From JABMQB01 sp964575025 (GTDB taxonomy: Bacteria; Bacteroidota; Bacteroidia; Bacteroidales; Prolixibacteraceae): DNA of 64,000 bases. This document shows, piece after piece, positions 1 to 8,993 of the stretch (positions are counted from its first letter, which is position 1; every line of letters begins with the position of its first letter). Below the pieces are notes generated by a model. That model had not been told where the DNA came from, made no database searches, and saw only the letters and a program-made list of their open reading frames with translations. Both the position numbers and the translations under genes were made by a program. The stretch covers positions 27,106-91,105 of the forward strand of contig CAZNPV010000009.1 of the NCBI GenBank assembly GCA_964575025.1. The letters are read 5' to 3'.

Positions 1-29
1 CGACTTCCGACTTCCGACTTCCGACTTCC
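1..29. repeat. Heptamer tandem repeat at left edge
   Basis: Four head-to-tail copies of the 7-base unit CGACTTC open the window and stop just before the end of the esterase gene. The array may continue to the left, so its true copy number is unknown. It is a simple-sequence tract directly read from the bases; no function can be assigned. Confidence 0.85.
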
Positions 30-926
30 TTATTTGTCATTATTGAACAATTCAATTAACCCTCTGCTTATTGCTGCCGGGGCGCAGGAGATGTGGTTTT
101 CATTTTCAAAAATGACAGTTTCAAGATGTAAATTCGCATAATTCCTTGAAAGAAGCAGGCTCTCCATTTTTTTAACATTGGTGGCATGCGGATTTTCCAA
201 ACTACCGGCACACATAAAAATTTCTGCATTTAAATCGGTATGATTTTTAGCATAATTATTTTCGTAGTCATAGGTAATTTCATTGCTGTATTGTATGCTT
301 GGGCTTTCAATAAAATATTTATTAAAAGTTTCAGGTGCATGAAAGAGTGTGTAAAGAGCAAATAAACCACCTAACGAAGCGCCCATAAGGGCTTTGTTTT
401 TATTGTCAATCCGGTAATTCGAATTTATATAGGGGAGGAGTTCGTTGTGTAAAAAATCAAGAAAAAGCAGAGCCCCGCCCGATTGGACTTTTGTCGTTTC
501 ATACCCCAGCCCTGTTATAAACTGTTCGTAATATTGTTCGGTGCCAATATCCTTAACAGGGGTAAAATCCCTGGTCCTCCCGGCAATCCATTTTGCCAGG
601 GAATTCGATTCATCGCCTCCGTAACCTATTCCTACCAAAATTACTTCCGGCATTAACGGATACAGCGATGTAAATGCATCAATACAACCTTTTGTAATTA
701 AAAACGCGGTATATGCATCTAATCCAATAATTACCGGGTAGGAGGTATTCCCCGAATTATAACTTTTTGGTAGCGAAATGAAAAGTTCATATTCCTGTCC
801 AACAATTTCCGAGTAAAGCTTTTTCACCTCAGTCCTTTCAACAACAACGTTCAAATTATTCTCTGACTGAGCAATAATCCCTGAAAAATAAAACAGAATT
901 GGAATTAGTAAAATCAGTTTTTTCAT
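30..926 (-). CDS. Exported alpha/beta-hydrolase esterase (BesA/IroE-like)
   Basis: A 298-residue protein of the putative esterase family (esterase D / ferric-enterobactin esterase type), which cleaves carboxylic esters, sometimes siderophore esters. Residues 1-19 form a signal peptide ending near IIAQ, so it should act in the periplasm or at the surface. The nucleophile elbow GASLGG puts the catalytic serine at about Ser184. His278 in NENHIS is the likely triad histidine, and Glu/Asp near 242-244 a possible acid. The substrate cannot be told from sequence. It is followed on the same strand by nothing visible inside the window. The next gene upstream, 23 bases away, is an unrelated Tat-exported protein that may share its transcript. 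Confidence 0.8.
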   Translation of the reverse strand: MKKLILLIPILFYFSGIIAQSENNLNVVVERTEVKKLYSEIVGQEYELFISLPKSYNSGNTSYPVIIGLDAYTAFLITKGCIDAFTSLYPLMPEVILVGIGYGGDESNSLAKWIAGRTRDFTPVKDIGTEQYYEQFITGLGYETTKVQSGGALLFLDFLHNELLPYINSNYRIDNKNKALMGASLGGLFALYTLFHAPETFNKYFIESPSIQYSNEITYDYENNYAKNHTDLNAEIFMCAGSLENPHATNVKKMESLLLSRNYANLHLETVIFENENHISCAPAAISRGLIELFNNDK

Positions 927-949
927 GGTAGTTGATTTTAATTAATTCT

Positions 950-1570
950 TCAAGTTTTTTCCAAAATTATATCAGCAGCGGTTTTGAGTGTTTTTTTAAC
1001 GACTTCCGGGCAGTGGTTTAAAACGCCCTGCTGTGCAAGCATTCCATAATCTTCCGGTTGTGATATTGTACGTTTTTCGCCCGATACGTGCTCAATTACG
1101 TCTCTGCATTGTGTTGTGCCATACTCATTTTCGAAAGCGGAACAAAATTTTAACGATGGTGCAAACGAAGCTCTTTTCCGTTCTTCATCCACCAGGTTCT
1201 CCTCATAAACTAACCCAATTGCCAGGAGGCTTGCTGTTACAGCTCCACATGTTTCACCCCGCATAACAATGCCCGGGAAGGACGCAAGGGCTTTAACGAT
1301 ATTTTCCGACTCCAGTCCAAAAACTTCGTTCAACACATGGAAACTGGTTTGTGAACAGGTCCGGTAAACCGGGAAGTATTTATTTACCAGTATATCAATC
1401 TGCTTATAGATTTCTTCTTTGTCTTTATTATCCTGAAATTTTCGGGGATTTGAGCCAACGAGTTGAGGGATAAACAGGAATCCTGCCGAACCCAGGGCAG
1501 TTTTTGAAATAAATGACCTCCTGGTGTAATTGCCAGATTCTAAATGTTTTTTGGAAGATTGTTTTTTCAT
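950..1570 (-). CDS. Tat-exported C_GCAxxG_C_C family protein
   Basis: A 206-residue member of the C_GCAxxG_C_C family, small proteins thought to handle redox chemistry through conserved cysteines; their reaction is not established. The diagnostic stretch is at about 103-120, with ETCGAVT around Cys108. Other cysteines are at about 72, 143, 155 and 187, the spacing expected of the family. The N-terminus carries a twin-arginine motif (TRRSF, Arg17-Arg18) followed by a hydrophobic stretch at 24-36, so it is probably exported folded, perhaps with a cofactor. Most relatives are cytoplasmic, so the Tat leader is a noteworthy variation. It may be co-transcribed with the esterase downstream. Confidence 0.8.
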   Translation of the reverse strand: MKKQSSKKHLESGNYTRRSFISKTALGSAGFLFIPQLVGSNPRKFQDNKDKEEIYKQIDILVNKYFPVYRTCSQTSFHVLNEVFGLESENIVKALASFPGIVMRGETCGAVTASLLAIGLVYEENLVDEERKRASFAPSLKFCSAFENEYGTTQCRDVIEHVSGEKRTISQPEDYGMLAQQGVLNHCPEVVKKTLKTAADIILEKT

Positions 1571-1622
1571 ATGATTAAAGTGTTAAATTTATAATGTATT
1601 CCCGATGCATAGGGATAACTCT

Positions 1623-1638
1623 CCCCGATCCATCGGGG
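1623..1638. repeat. Short perfect hairpin, CCCCGAT/ATCGGGG
   Basis: A 7-bp perfect stem with a 2-base loop between the Tat-exported gene and the end of the beta-helix gene. There is no clear T tract on either side. A closely similar hairpin lies at 3475-3496, so it may be a dispersed small palindrome rather than a terminator. Confidence 0.55.
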
Positions 1639-1654
1639 CTTATTTCATGATGTG

Positions 1655-3313
1655 TTATTTTTTAACTATGAGTTTCTTTGTTACTGAATAAAGGGTGTTT
1701 AAAGCCGTTTTCCCCTCTATTTTATAATAGTAACAACCCTCTGCCAGGAAATTTCCACTTAGCGTTACTTCATATTCTCCTGCCAATTGGTTTTCGTTTA
1801 CCAACACTTTCACTTCACGGCCCAACAGGTCGTGTAACGAAAGTTTTATATGTGCATCAATGTCCAACCTGTACCGGATTGTAGTTGAAGAATGGAAAGG
1901 ATTGGGAACGTTTTGCGAAAGCCTGACCCATTCAGGCATACCCTTCATTTGGGGCTGTGAAACACCGGTTGCGGACTGATACTCGTAGGCGCCTATGTCA
2001 ATACCAGTACCGGAAGGCCTTGGCTGTCCATCATAATCATCTGAAGGTGCATTCTGGTTTGTCCCGTTGTTTATGGCCGGGCTGGTTCCTGACAGATGCA
2101 AATCATCGTTGTTTGGGTCAACAAAAAGGCCGGTGGCTGAATTTACCACGATTGAATGGGCATCCTGCCCGCTGTAAGTTGTCCAGGCACCCGATGCCAC
2201 ATCATCCAGCGAAAATTCATCGGTATACCCAACTACCACAGCACGGGCGGTATTTAGATTGTGGAATATATTGTAATCGCCATGGTAATTGCCTGTGCCC
2301 ATTTGTTCGAATGCCAGCCCGATGTTATTGCCTCCGGCAAGGATACAATTATAAAGTTCAAGAATGTCGTTGTGATTTTCAACCCAGATGGTATACGTTT
2401 CTCCACCATAGAATGTACAGTTGATCAGTGAAACTTTTCCAGGAGTGCCATCCCAATCCAGTTCGACCACTGAGGATGCACATTGATAGCCTATGCAGTT
2501 CACCAGTTTTATTTTGTCCTGCCACAATTTATAGGCGCCATTCCAACAATGATATGCCAGACACCGGTTGAGTGTGGTTTCCTGAGAACTGATATCAAAT
2601 CCATCAAAAACATTATAGGTTATGCATCGGTTAAAGACAAAATTGTGTTGGTTGCCATGCCCCAGCGCAAACCCGTCGACATTTTGTTCCGGATCATTTC
2701 CTGTGTGGGCAATGCAATCATTGAACATGCCGTTATAGTTATCCGCTCCACCAGAGGGGGATACATCGAACCCGTATAAAGTAAAATGAAATACCGTTAC
2801 CCGGTTAAATTCAAAATCATGTGATCCATCTGAAACACCTATTCCATAAAAAATATCGTGAACAAGACAATCAGATATTTCAAAATTAGTTGCATTTTCG
2901 ATCCAGATTCCATTTTCATCCCAGTTACGGATTTCAAATCCCAACAGTTTGACGTAGGAAGCTGAGATGATAATCCCATTATTTGATTCAGCAACGCCGG
3001 TTCCTTCGATAACCGGGGTTTCACCTGGGAAGGCAGTAAATACAATAGGTCCATCGGTTGCATTCCCACTATTACCCAGGTATACATTTTCGTGATAGAT
3101 ACCTGCCCGAACAAATACTGTATCGCCGGCAGCTAATGTTTCTGCCGCATTTTGAATGGTTAACCAGGGGGAATTTAGAGTGCCGGGATTAGTATCGCTG
3201 GCAGAAGGAGAATTCCTGTCGACGTAGTAGGTGGCCGCCTGACTTATTTTTGCAATGAATACCAAAGCCAGAATGCAAAGGGGTATTATGCTTAAAACAA
3301 TTTTATTTTTCAT
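1655..3313 (-). CDS. Secreted parallel beta-helix protein with T9SS sorting domain
   Basis: About 552 residues when started at the internal Met of MKNKIVLSI. That start gives a clean signal peptide (ending near ISQA), whereas the longer reading adds 15 polar residues in front. The mature N-terminus (TYYVDRNSPSASD and following) is typical of right-handed beta-helix proteins in Bacteroidota. Residues roughly 80-400 hold repeated Asn-, Gly- and Cys-rich strands of the PbH1 type, as in polysaccharide-binding or -cleaving proteins. The last ~85 residues (NVPNPFHSSTTI to the final KKLIVKK) are a type A T9SS C-terminal domain that directs export across the outer membrane and surface anchoring. Substrate is unknown; it could be a lyase or an adhesin. 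A hairpin follows its stop. Confidence 0.85.
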   Translation of the reverse strand: MKNKIVLSIIPLCILALVFIAKISQAATYYVDRNSPSASDTNPGTLNSPWLTIQNAAETLAAGDTVFVRAGIYHENVYLGNSGNATDGPIVFTAFPGETPVIEGTGVAESNNGIIISASYVKLLGFEIRNWDENGIWIENATNFEISDCLVHDIFYGIGVSDGSHDFEFNRVTVFHFTLYGFDVSPSGGADNYNGMFNDCIAHTGNDPEQNVDGFALGHGNQHNFVFNRCITYNVFDGFDISSQETTLNRCLAYHCWNGAYKLWQDKIKLVNCIGYQCASSVVELDWDGTPGKVSLINCTFYGGETYTIWVENHNDILELYNCILAGGNNIGLAFEQMGTGNYHGDYNIFHNLNTARAVVVGYTDEFSLDDVASGAWTTYSGQDAHSIVVNSATGLFVDPNNDDLHLSGTSPAINNGTNQNAPSDDYDGQPRPSGTGIDIGAYEYQSATGVSQPQMKGMPEWVRLSQNVPNPFHSSTTIRYRLDIDAHIKLSLHDLLGREVKVLVNENQLAGEYEVTLSGNFLAEGCYYYKIEGKTALNTLYSVTKKLIVKK

Positions 3314-3474
3314 ACGATTATAATTGTTTATTTTATCGGTATCGTATGGAACTCGCATGAAATTACAATCATATTCTTTGAGTGTTCAAAAATATAATGC
3401 TCGTTTCATCTGATAATAATTGTTTATTTTCAAAAGTATTCCTGATATACATCGGTATAGCTTGCATGTCCCGT

Positions 3475-3496
3475 CCCGATAGCCATTGGGATCGGG
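3475..3496. repeat. Hairpin, CCCGAT/ATCGGG
   Basis: A 6-bp stem with a 10-base loop lying just past the stop of the NTF2-like gene on the minus strand. It shares its core with the hairpin at 1623-1638 and loosely with that at 38470-38497. It could serve as a weak terminator or be a copy of a dispersed palindrome. Confidence 0.5.
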
Positions 3497-3503
3497 GCTC
3501 GTT

Positions 3504-4001
3504 TCATTTTTCAAGAGCGGTTATGATCTTTTCAAGGTCTTCATTATCCGGGATCACATTCCAGCTAAAGAAGTCCATCATCCAACCATTTTCGGTTTTT
3601 ACAAAGTGGGAGATTGATCTAAGAGGGAGGTTTGGTCCAAACATGTCCGTCATAATATACTGCTCAATCACAAGGGCTGTTTTACCATCAGGGCCAACTC
3701 TGATTTCCCGTTTGTCGATTAAATAATCCATCGATACATCCTCATTTGATATAGTTTCAGACATAATATCCAGTCCCTGGGTTTTATTCCAGAATTCCGA
3801 TTTGTCGGTTCCACAAAGCAATGCGTCTTCGCTTATAAATGAGGCTACTGCATCAATATCCCTGGCCATATTTGCTGCATTGAACTTTTCCATGGTTTCG
3901 GCTACCTCTTTTTTGGCAGCTTCCAGGTCGACAGGTTCTGTTTTGTGTTGACAGGAAAAACAGAGAACAAAAGCAATTAAAAGAACGGTTTGTTTTTTCA
4001 T
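3504..4001 (-). CDS. NTF2-like (SnoaL/DUF4440 type) lipoprotein
   Basis: A 165-residue protein with a lipoprotein-like leader (cleavage before Cys17 in CFSCQ). The rest fits the cone-shaped NTF2/SnoaL fold: an opening helix with MEKFNAANMARDID, then a strand-rich half with LVIEQYIMTDMFG and SHFVKTENGWMM. This resembles DUF4440 proteins, many of which have no known reaction. The sequence shows membrane anchoring and fold but not the ligand. It is monocistronic as far as can be seen; the neighbours on either side are separated by about 190 and 220 bases. Confidence 0.75.
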   Translation of the reverse strand: MKKQTVLLIAFVLCFSCQHKTEPVDLEAAKKEVAETMEKFNAANMARDIDAVASFISEDALLCGTDKSEFWNKTQGLDIMSETISNEDVSMDYLIDKREIRVGPDGKTALVIEQYIMTDMFGPNLPLRSISHFVKTENGWMMDFFSWNVIPDNEDLEKIITALEK

Positions 4002-4219
4002 AGTTGTAGTTTTTGGTTACTTATACAATTTACAAAATAATTTTTGATTTACAAGAGATTGCGGTTATTATAGGTGTTGTTTACCGGTAACCGGGAAAAA
4101 TACCGGAAGGGGATCTGCCATGTCCCGGTTAAATCATTTCTGATTTCAGGTTATTCATCAATCGTTCATAGAATTAATCAATAAAAAAAGTAGAAACTAA
4201 AATAGCAGACTTTTGTTAC

Positions 4220-4474
4220 ATGGTTAAATTGCATATAAGAATGCGTAATTTCATTTTTAAAAATAAGCTTAAAATCATCTTTTGTATTATAGGTGCAACG
4301 GGTGGTTTTCTTTACTGGAAATTTGTAGGTTGTGAAAGCGGTACCTGCCCGATAAAATCGGTTTGGTACTGGAGTACTTTATGGGGAGCTGCTATGGGAT
4401 ACCTGACAGGTGACCTGATTGCCGGAATGATTAAAAAAAGGAAAAAACGGAAAGATGGGGAACGGACGATTTAA
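4220..4474 (+). CDS. DUF6132 small membrane protein
   Basis: An 84-residue protein with two hydrophobic segments (about 16-33 and 50-68) separated by the conserved loop GCESGTCPI, then a basic tail of KKRKKRK. This pattern fits DUF6132, a small family of Bacteroidota often found beside thioredoxins. The two loop cysteines suggest a thiol or metal-binding role, which is inference. The gene overlaps the start of the thioredoxin gene by 20 bases, so the two are likely translationally coupled. An alternative start is Met8. Confidence 0.75.
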   Translation: MVKLHIRMRNFIFKNKLKIIFCIIGATGGFLYWKFVGCESGTCPIKSVWYWSTLWGAAMGYLTGDLIAGMIKKRKKRKDGERTI

Positions 4475-4760
4475 TCATGTGATAAATTCCCCGAAACCGG
4501 TATTGTTGGATTTTTATGCCGACTGGTGTACGCCTTGTAAACTACAGGAGCCGGTGCTGAAAGAGTTGAAAAATGATCTGAAAGATGCCGTTCGGATTCT
4601 GAAGGTCGATGTTAATAAGAATCCTTTGATCGCTACCCGATACAACATCCGCAGTATCCCAACCATCATGATTTTTAAAAACGGATCCGTTGCATGGACC
4701 GGAAGAGGACTGAAATCAAAAGACGAATTAATCCAGGTGCTAAAAAAAATAAATGTGTAA
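4455..4760 (+). CDS. Thioredoxin-family protein
   Basis: A 101-residue single-domain thioredoxin with no signal peptide, so cytoplasmic. The active site is WCTPC (Cys25 and Cys28) instead of the usual WCGPC, and the cis-proline is at about Pro69 in RSIPT. It should reduce protein disulfides or act as a partner for a specific reductase. The start lies inside the DUF6132 gene, 20 bases upstream of that gene's stop. The DUF6132 protein has a conserved Cys pair, so a shared thiol task is possible but unproven. Confidence 0.88.
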   Translation: MGNGRFNHVINSPKPVLLDFYADWCTPCKLQEPVLKELKNDLKDAVRILKVDVNKNPLIATRYNIRSIPTIMIFKNGSVAWTGRGLKSKDELIQVLKKINV

Positions 4761-4808
4761 AATTCAGAATTCTCTTTTTCATATTTTTTTTTATTTTTAG
4801 CACCCGAA

Positions 4809-6155
4809 ATGAAGAATAACAGATTTTTTCTTTACCGAAGTTCCCTGGTCGCAGCTTTGGCAGGTTTTCTCTTTGGTTTTGATACGGTTGTCATATCCGG
4901 TGCAGAACAAACCATTCAGTCTATCTGGAATTTGTCAAGCAGCCTCCATGGAGTTGCTATAAGCATGGCCCTCTGGGGGACAGTTTTGGGTGCTATGACG
5001 GGAGGCATCCCGGCCGAGAAACTGGGGAGGCGGACCACCTTGTTGTTAATCGGAGTGCTTTATGTGCTTTCAGCCCTGGGCTCAGCTATGGCTCCTGAAG
5101 TATATTCTTTCATGTTTTTCCGGTTTATCGGTGGTGTAGGAATTGGAATTTCCACGGTTGCGGCTCCCCTTTTTATTTCTGAGATAGCCCCTCCCGGACT
5201 CCGGGGTCGGCTGACCGGGATGTTCCAGTTCAACATTGTCTTCGGGATCATGATGGCGTATGTGTCCAATGCTTTAATGAGCCATATCGGGGAGAATGCA
5301 TGGCGATGGATGCTGGGTGTCGAAGCCATTCCCGCATTTCTGTATGGGGTAATGGCTTTTGGCCTTCCCGAGAGTCCCCGCTGGCTGATCATTCACAAAA
5401 ACAACAAAGAAGCAGCCCTCCGGATATTCAGAAAAGTGAATATCCAGGCAGATGAAAAAACATTGAATGAACTGGTACGGGATGTGGAAGCATCAAAAGG
5501 AGAAAACCAAACCAAAGCCGGTTTTTTCAAAAAATCGATGCGTAAACCCATCTTTCTTGCCATACTGATCGCCTTTTTCAACCAGCTGTCCGGAATCAAT
5601 GCGGTTCTTTATTTTGCCCCGAGAATATTTGAAATGACCGGCCTGGAAAATCAGGCGGCTCTCTTGCAGTCGGTTGGAATAGGCATTGTAAACCTGATTT
5701 TTACGTTTGTTGGATTAAGGCTGATCGATAAGCTGGGGCGGAGGACATTGCTCTATATAGGGTCTTTTGGATACATTGCTTCGTTGGGTTTGTGTGCCTG
5801 GGCTTTTCATACAGATCATCCCGGTATGGTTCCGTTCGGTATTTTCACTTTTATTGCAGCCCATGGCGTGGGTCAGGGTACTGTGATATGGGTTTTTATC
5901 AGTGAGATCTTTCCGAACCGGTTTCGTGCTGCCGGCCAGACTCTTGGGAGTTTTACCCACTGGTTTTTTGCCGCTTCGCTGACTTTGGTGTTTCCTAAAA
6001 TGGCAGAAGCTCTTTCTCCATCTTTGATCTTTGGAATTTTCTGTTTCATGATGATTCTTCAATTGATATGGGTCAGAACAGCCGTCCCTGAAACCAAAGG
6101 ATATTCACTGGAAGATATTGAAAGAAAATTGCACCTCCGGAAGAATAATCCCTGA
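4809..6155 (+). CDS. Sugar porter family MFS transporter
   Basis: A 448-residue inner-membrane transporter with 12 predicted helices, of the sugar porter family (XylE, GalP and GLUT relatives), which import hexoses or pentoses usually with protons. Family signatures are all present: GRRT at about 73 and again in the second half (KLGRRTLLYI), PESPRWL at 187-193, QLSGINAVLYFAP at 259-271 and PETKG at 427-431. The sugar cannot be named. Just downstream on the same strand are an oxidoreductase of the Gfo/Idh/MocA family and malQ, so the group probably serves sugar or glucan use. Confidence 0.9.
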   Translation: MKNNRFFLYRSSLVAALAGFLFGFDTVVISGAEQTIQSIWNLSSSLHGVAISMALWGTVLGAMTGGIPAEKLGRRTTLLLIGVLYVLSALGSAMAPEVYSFMFFRFIGGVGIGISTVAAPLFISEIAPPGLRGRLTGMFQFNIVFGIMMAYVSNALMSHIGENAWRWMLGVEAIPAFLYGVMAFGLPESPRWLIIHKNNKEAALRIFRKVNIQADEKTLNELVRDVEASKGENQTKAGFFKKSMRKPIFLAILIAFFNQLSGINAVLYFAPRIFEMTGLENQAALLQSVGIGIVNLIFTFVGLRLIDKLGRRTLLYIGSFGYIASLGLCAWAFHTDHPGMVPFGIFTFIAAHGVGQGTVIWVFISEIFPNRFRAAGQTLGSFTHWFFAASLTLVFPKMAEALSPSLIFGIFCFMMILQLIWVRTAVPETKGYSLEDIERKLHLRKNNP

Positions 6156-6303
6156 CATCCTGATAGGAAAAGAGGAGACCACAGAAACGTGCAAAGGGCG
6201 AAAGAAAAGAGCCAGACCGGTTGTGATGCAGGGTAGGGGCCATTGAATGGCTCAAGGTCATCCTTTTCGTTGTTCTCTGAAAATCCCCTTTTTTACTTTA
6301 CAC

Positions 6304-6311
6304 TATTTTTG
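6304..6311 (+). promoter_or_regulatory. Candidate Bacteroidota -7 box (TATTTTTG)
   Basis: A perfect TAnnTTTG element 26 bases before the start of the oxidoreductase gene. No TTTG is seen at the -33 position, so the promoter is only half supported. It would give a leader of about 20 bases for the oxidoreductase-malQ pair. Confidence 0.4.
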
Positions 6312-6336
6312 ATTATTTTACACCTCACAAATAAAG

Positions 6337-7434
6337 ATGTCGATGCAGCCGCTTAAAATTGGTTTTTTAGGAGCCGGAGGAATAGCCCGTGCGCATGCGT
6401 ATTCCCTGCAGGCTTTAAAATATTATTATGAGAATACCCCCGAAATGGAACTGGTGTCTGTGGCTTCGCTGCGCAAAGAGAGCCGGGAGAATTTTGCCGG
6501 AAGGTATGATTTTCAGCGAGCTGAAAGTGTGGCAGATTTTTCTGTCAATAAACAAATTAATACGGTGTTTATCCTTGGCCCGAACAACACTCATTTTGCG
6601 CACCTTAAGCTGGCCATGCAAATGCCTTCGGTGACGAATATTTATCTTGAGAAGCCGGTATGCGCTTCTGAAGAAGAGGAACTTAAAATGAAAGATCTGC
6701 TTTCTTCAGCAAGCACAAAATTCAATATTCAGGTAGGATTCCAGTATCTGCAGACAGCTTCAGTGCGCAACGCCCTGGAGTTGTGGAGATCAGGCATCTT
6801 TGGAAAGCCGGTTCATTTTGATCTGTACTACTATCATGGGGATTATCTGAAGGCATCGTATCGGGAGAAAAGAAAAAGCCGGTTAACAACGGCTCCTGAC
6901 GGGGGTGCGATGGCTGATCTGGGATCTCACGGATTAAGTCTTCTTGTTGCATTTTTCAATGAAGATTTAAAAATTTTGCATGCTTTTCAGGCCGGTTCTT
7001 TCAGGGACGTACCTGCCGGCAGCGATTTGTTTAGTTCCCTGGCGTTGTATGATCCCCATTCCAGGGCGGCAGGTAATATGTCCGCAAGCCGGATAAGCTC
7101 AGGTTCCGGCGACCTGATCCGCCTGGAGTTGTACGCTGAAAAGGGAGCGTTACGGTATTCTTCCCAGACAGCCGATTATTTTGAATATTACCTCGAAGAT
7201 AGCGGCCGGTGGACCCGGCAGCCTGTTGGCAGCAAGTATCCTCCCGTAACCTCGTTTCCCTCAGGGCATGTGCCTCCGGGATGGCTCCGGGCTATGGTGC
7301 ATGCACATTACCTGTTTTTAACAGGCGACAGACGTAACTCCTTCGTACCCGGTCTGCAACATGGCCTTGCCGTACAACGGCTGGTCAGAGAAACCGCAGA
7401 TTCCCTTCAAACCTTCAGAAATAATGTAACCTAA
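6337..7434 (+). CDS. Gfo/Idh/MocA family oxidoreductase
   Basis: A 365-residue NAD(P)-dependent sugar or cyclitol oxidoreductase. The N-terminal Rossmann fold shows GFLGAGGIARAHA at 9-21. The catalytic signature EKPVC places the key lysine at Lys106, and DLGSH at 194-198 gives the expected active-site histidine (His198) of the second domain. There is no signal peptide, so it acts in the cytoplasm, unlike the many Tat-exported members in this phylum. Its stop TAA shares a base with the malQ start, so the two are coupled. Substrate is unknown; the position beside a sugar importer and malQ suggests a hexose derivative. Confidence 0.87.
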   Translation: MSMQPLKIGFLGAGGIARAHAYSLQALKYYYENTPEMELVSVASLRKESRENFAGRYDFQRAESVADFSVNKQINTVFILGPNNTHFAHLKLAMQMPSVTNIYLEKPVCASEEEELKMKDLLSSASTKFNIQVGFQYLQTASVRNALELWRSGIFGKPVHFDLYYYHGDYLKASYREKRKSRLTTAPDGGAMADLGSHGLSLLVAFFNEDLKILHAFQAGSFRDVPAGSDLFSSLALYDPHSRAAGNMSASRISSGSGDLIRLELYAEKGALRYSSQTADYFEYYLEDSGRWTRQPVGSKYPPVTSFPSGHVPPGWLRAMVHAHYLFLTGDRRNSFVPGLQHGLAVQRLVRETADSLQTFRNNVT

Positions 7435-8918
7435 TGGAACGGGCAGGTGGAATTTTATTGCATATTACATCTCTTCCGGGAAGTGAGGGGATCGGCACCC
7501 TGGGTGAAGAGGCATTTCATTTTGTGGATCTTCTGAACGAAGCCGGTATTAAATTGTGGCAGATCCTTCCCCTGGGGCCTCCGGCAAAAGAGAATTCTCC
7601 TTACCTGTGTTATTCCGTATTCGCCGGAAATCCGTTGCTGATTAGTGTAACGGAAGCTCAAAAACTGGGTTTTGAGAAGCCTGAAGGACTGAATGCGGTA
7701 CCCCGATTCAAAAAAGCCAATGTGGAATTTGAAAAGGTGAAAGCCTGGAAGTATCCCTTGCTCAGGGAACTGTTTGCCGATTTTCAGGTCCGGGAACATG
7801 CCTCCCTGAGAAAAGAATATCTCCGTTTTCTGGATGAACACAAGGGGTGGCTTCAGGATTATACCCTTTTTATGGCCCTTAAAAAAGAGTGTGAGAATAT
7901 CCCCTGGGATGAGTGGTCTGAACCGTTGAAAAAAAAAGATGAAAAAGTCCTGAAGGAATATGCCTTGCAGGCATCGGATGAAAGGGAGTTTCACGCTTTT
8001 TTGCAGTTTCTGTTTTTCAGACAGTGGTTTTCCCTGAAAGCGTATGCCAACCAAAAAGGCATTCAGATACTGGGTGATATGCCTTTGTATGTGGCAGAGG
8101 CCAGTGTGGACGTATGGGCTAATCCGGATATTTTTCTGTTGGATGAAAACCTGAAACCAACCCATGTAGGTGGTGTCCCCCCGGATTATTTCAGCGAAAC
8201 AGGACAGCTGTGGGGAAACCCGCTGTATAATTGGAAACAGTTGCAAGAAAGGAATTTCGACTGGTGGATGGCACGCATACATTTTAACCTGAAGCTCTAT
8301 GACAAAGTGCGTATTGACCATTTCAGGGCCCTCGAATCGTTCTGGTCGGTTAAAGCAGAAAAACAAACAGCCGTTGAAGGAAAATGGGTCCCGGCTCCGG
8401 GATATAAAATGCTGAAAAAATTGGAGACACAGATCGGAAAATTACCGTTAATAGCCGAAGACCTTGGCTTGATTACCCCTGAAGTGGAAAAACTCCGCGA
8501 AGCTTTCAACCTGCCGGGAATGAAAGTCCTTCAGTTTGCTTTCTTTTCGGATGCAACAAACCAATACCTGCCCCATAACTATACACGGAATTCTGTTGTC
8601 TATACCGGTACCCACGACAATGATACGACCCTGGGGTGGTATAAATCGGTGAATAAGAAGGAAAAAAAGAATATCCGGAAATATTTCAGGGGAAGGAAAA
8701 AACAAATTGCTTCCTGGATGGTGGAAACTACATGGGCATCGGTTGCCTTCCTGGCCGTGGCGCCGATACAGGATGTACTGGGACTGGATTCCCGGGCGAG
8801 AATGAATTGGCCGGGGACATCTTCGGGAAACTGGCAATGGCGCATGAAACCCAATCAGTTCAGAAAAAAGTATATCCGGTTCCTGAAAGAGCTGGGACAA
8901 AAATACAGGAGGTACTGA
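7434..8918 (+). CDS. malQ: 4-alpha-glucanotransferase (amylomaltase)
   Basis: A 494-residue GH77 enzyme that transfers maltodextrin segments between alpha-1,4-glucans in the cytoplasm, freeing glucose. It is the compact DPE1-like form without N-terminal starch-binding modules, which many other Bacteroidota malQ proteins have. Visible catalytic residues are the nucleophile Asp295 in VRIDHFR, the acid Glu342 in AEDLG and Asp395 in THDND. LPLGPP and SPYLCYS near 46-61 are also typical. The start overlaps the stop of the upstream oxidoreductase by one base, indicating coupled translation. Confidence 0.94.
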   Translation: MERAGGILLHITSLPGSEGIGTLGEEAFHFVDLLNEAGIKLWQILPLGPPAKENSPYLCYSVFAGNPLLISVTEAQKLGFEKPEGLNAVPRFKKANVEFEKVKAWKYPLLRELFADFQVREHASLRKEYLRFLDEHKGWLQDYTLFMALKKECENIPWDEWSEPLKKKDEKVLKEYALQASDEREFHAFLQFLFFRQWFSLKAYANQKGIQILGDMPLYVAEASVDVWANPDIFLLDENLKPTHVGGVPPDYFSETGQLWGNPLYNWKQLQERNFDWWMARIHFNLKLYDKVRIDHFRALESFWSVKAEKQTAVEGKWVPAPGYKMLKKLETQIGKLPLIAEDLGLITPEVEKLREAFNLPGMKVLQFAFFSDATNQYLPHNYTRNSVVYTGTHDNDTTLGWYKSVNKKEKKNIRKYFRGRKKQIASWMVETTWASVAFLAVAPIQDVLGLDSRARMNWPGTSSGNWQWRMKPNQFRKKYIRFLKELGQKYRRY

Positions 8919-8993
8919 TCTGATCCGGGTGTGGGGAGTAAGGTGCTTTTGCAATGAATTTCGTATCTTTCTGAAAAATAGATAAACAAAACC

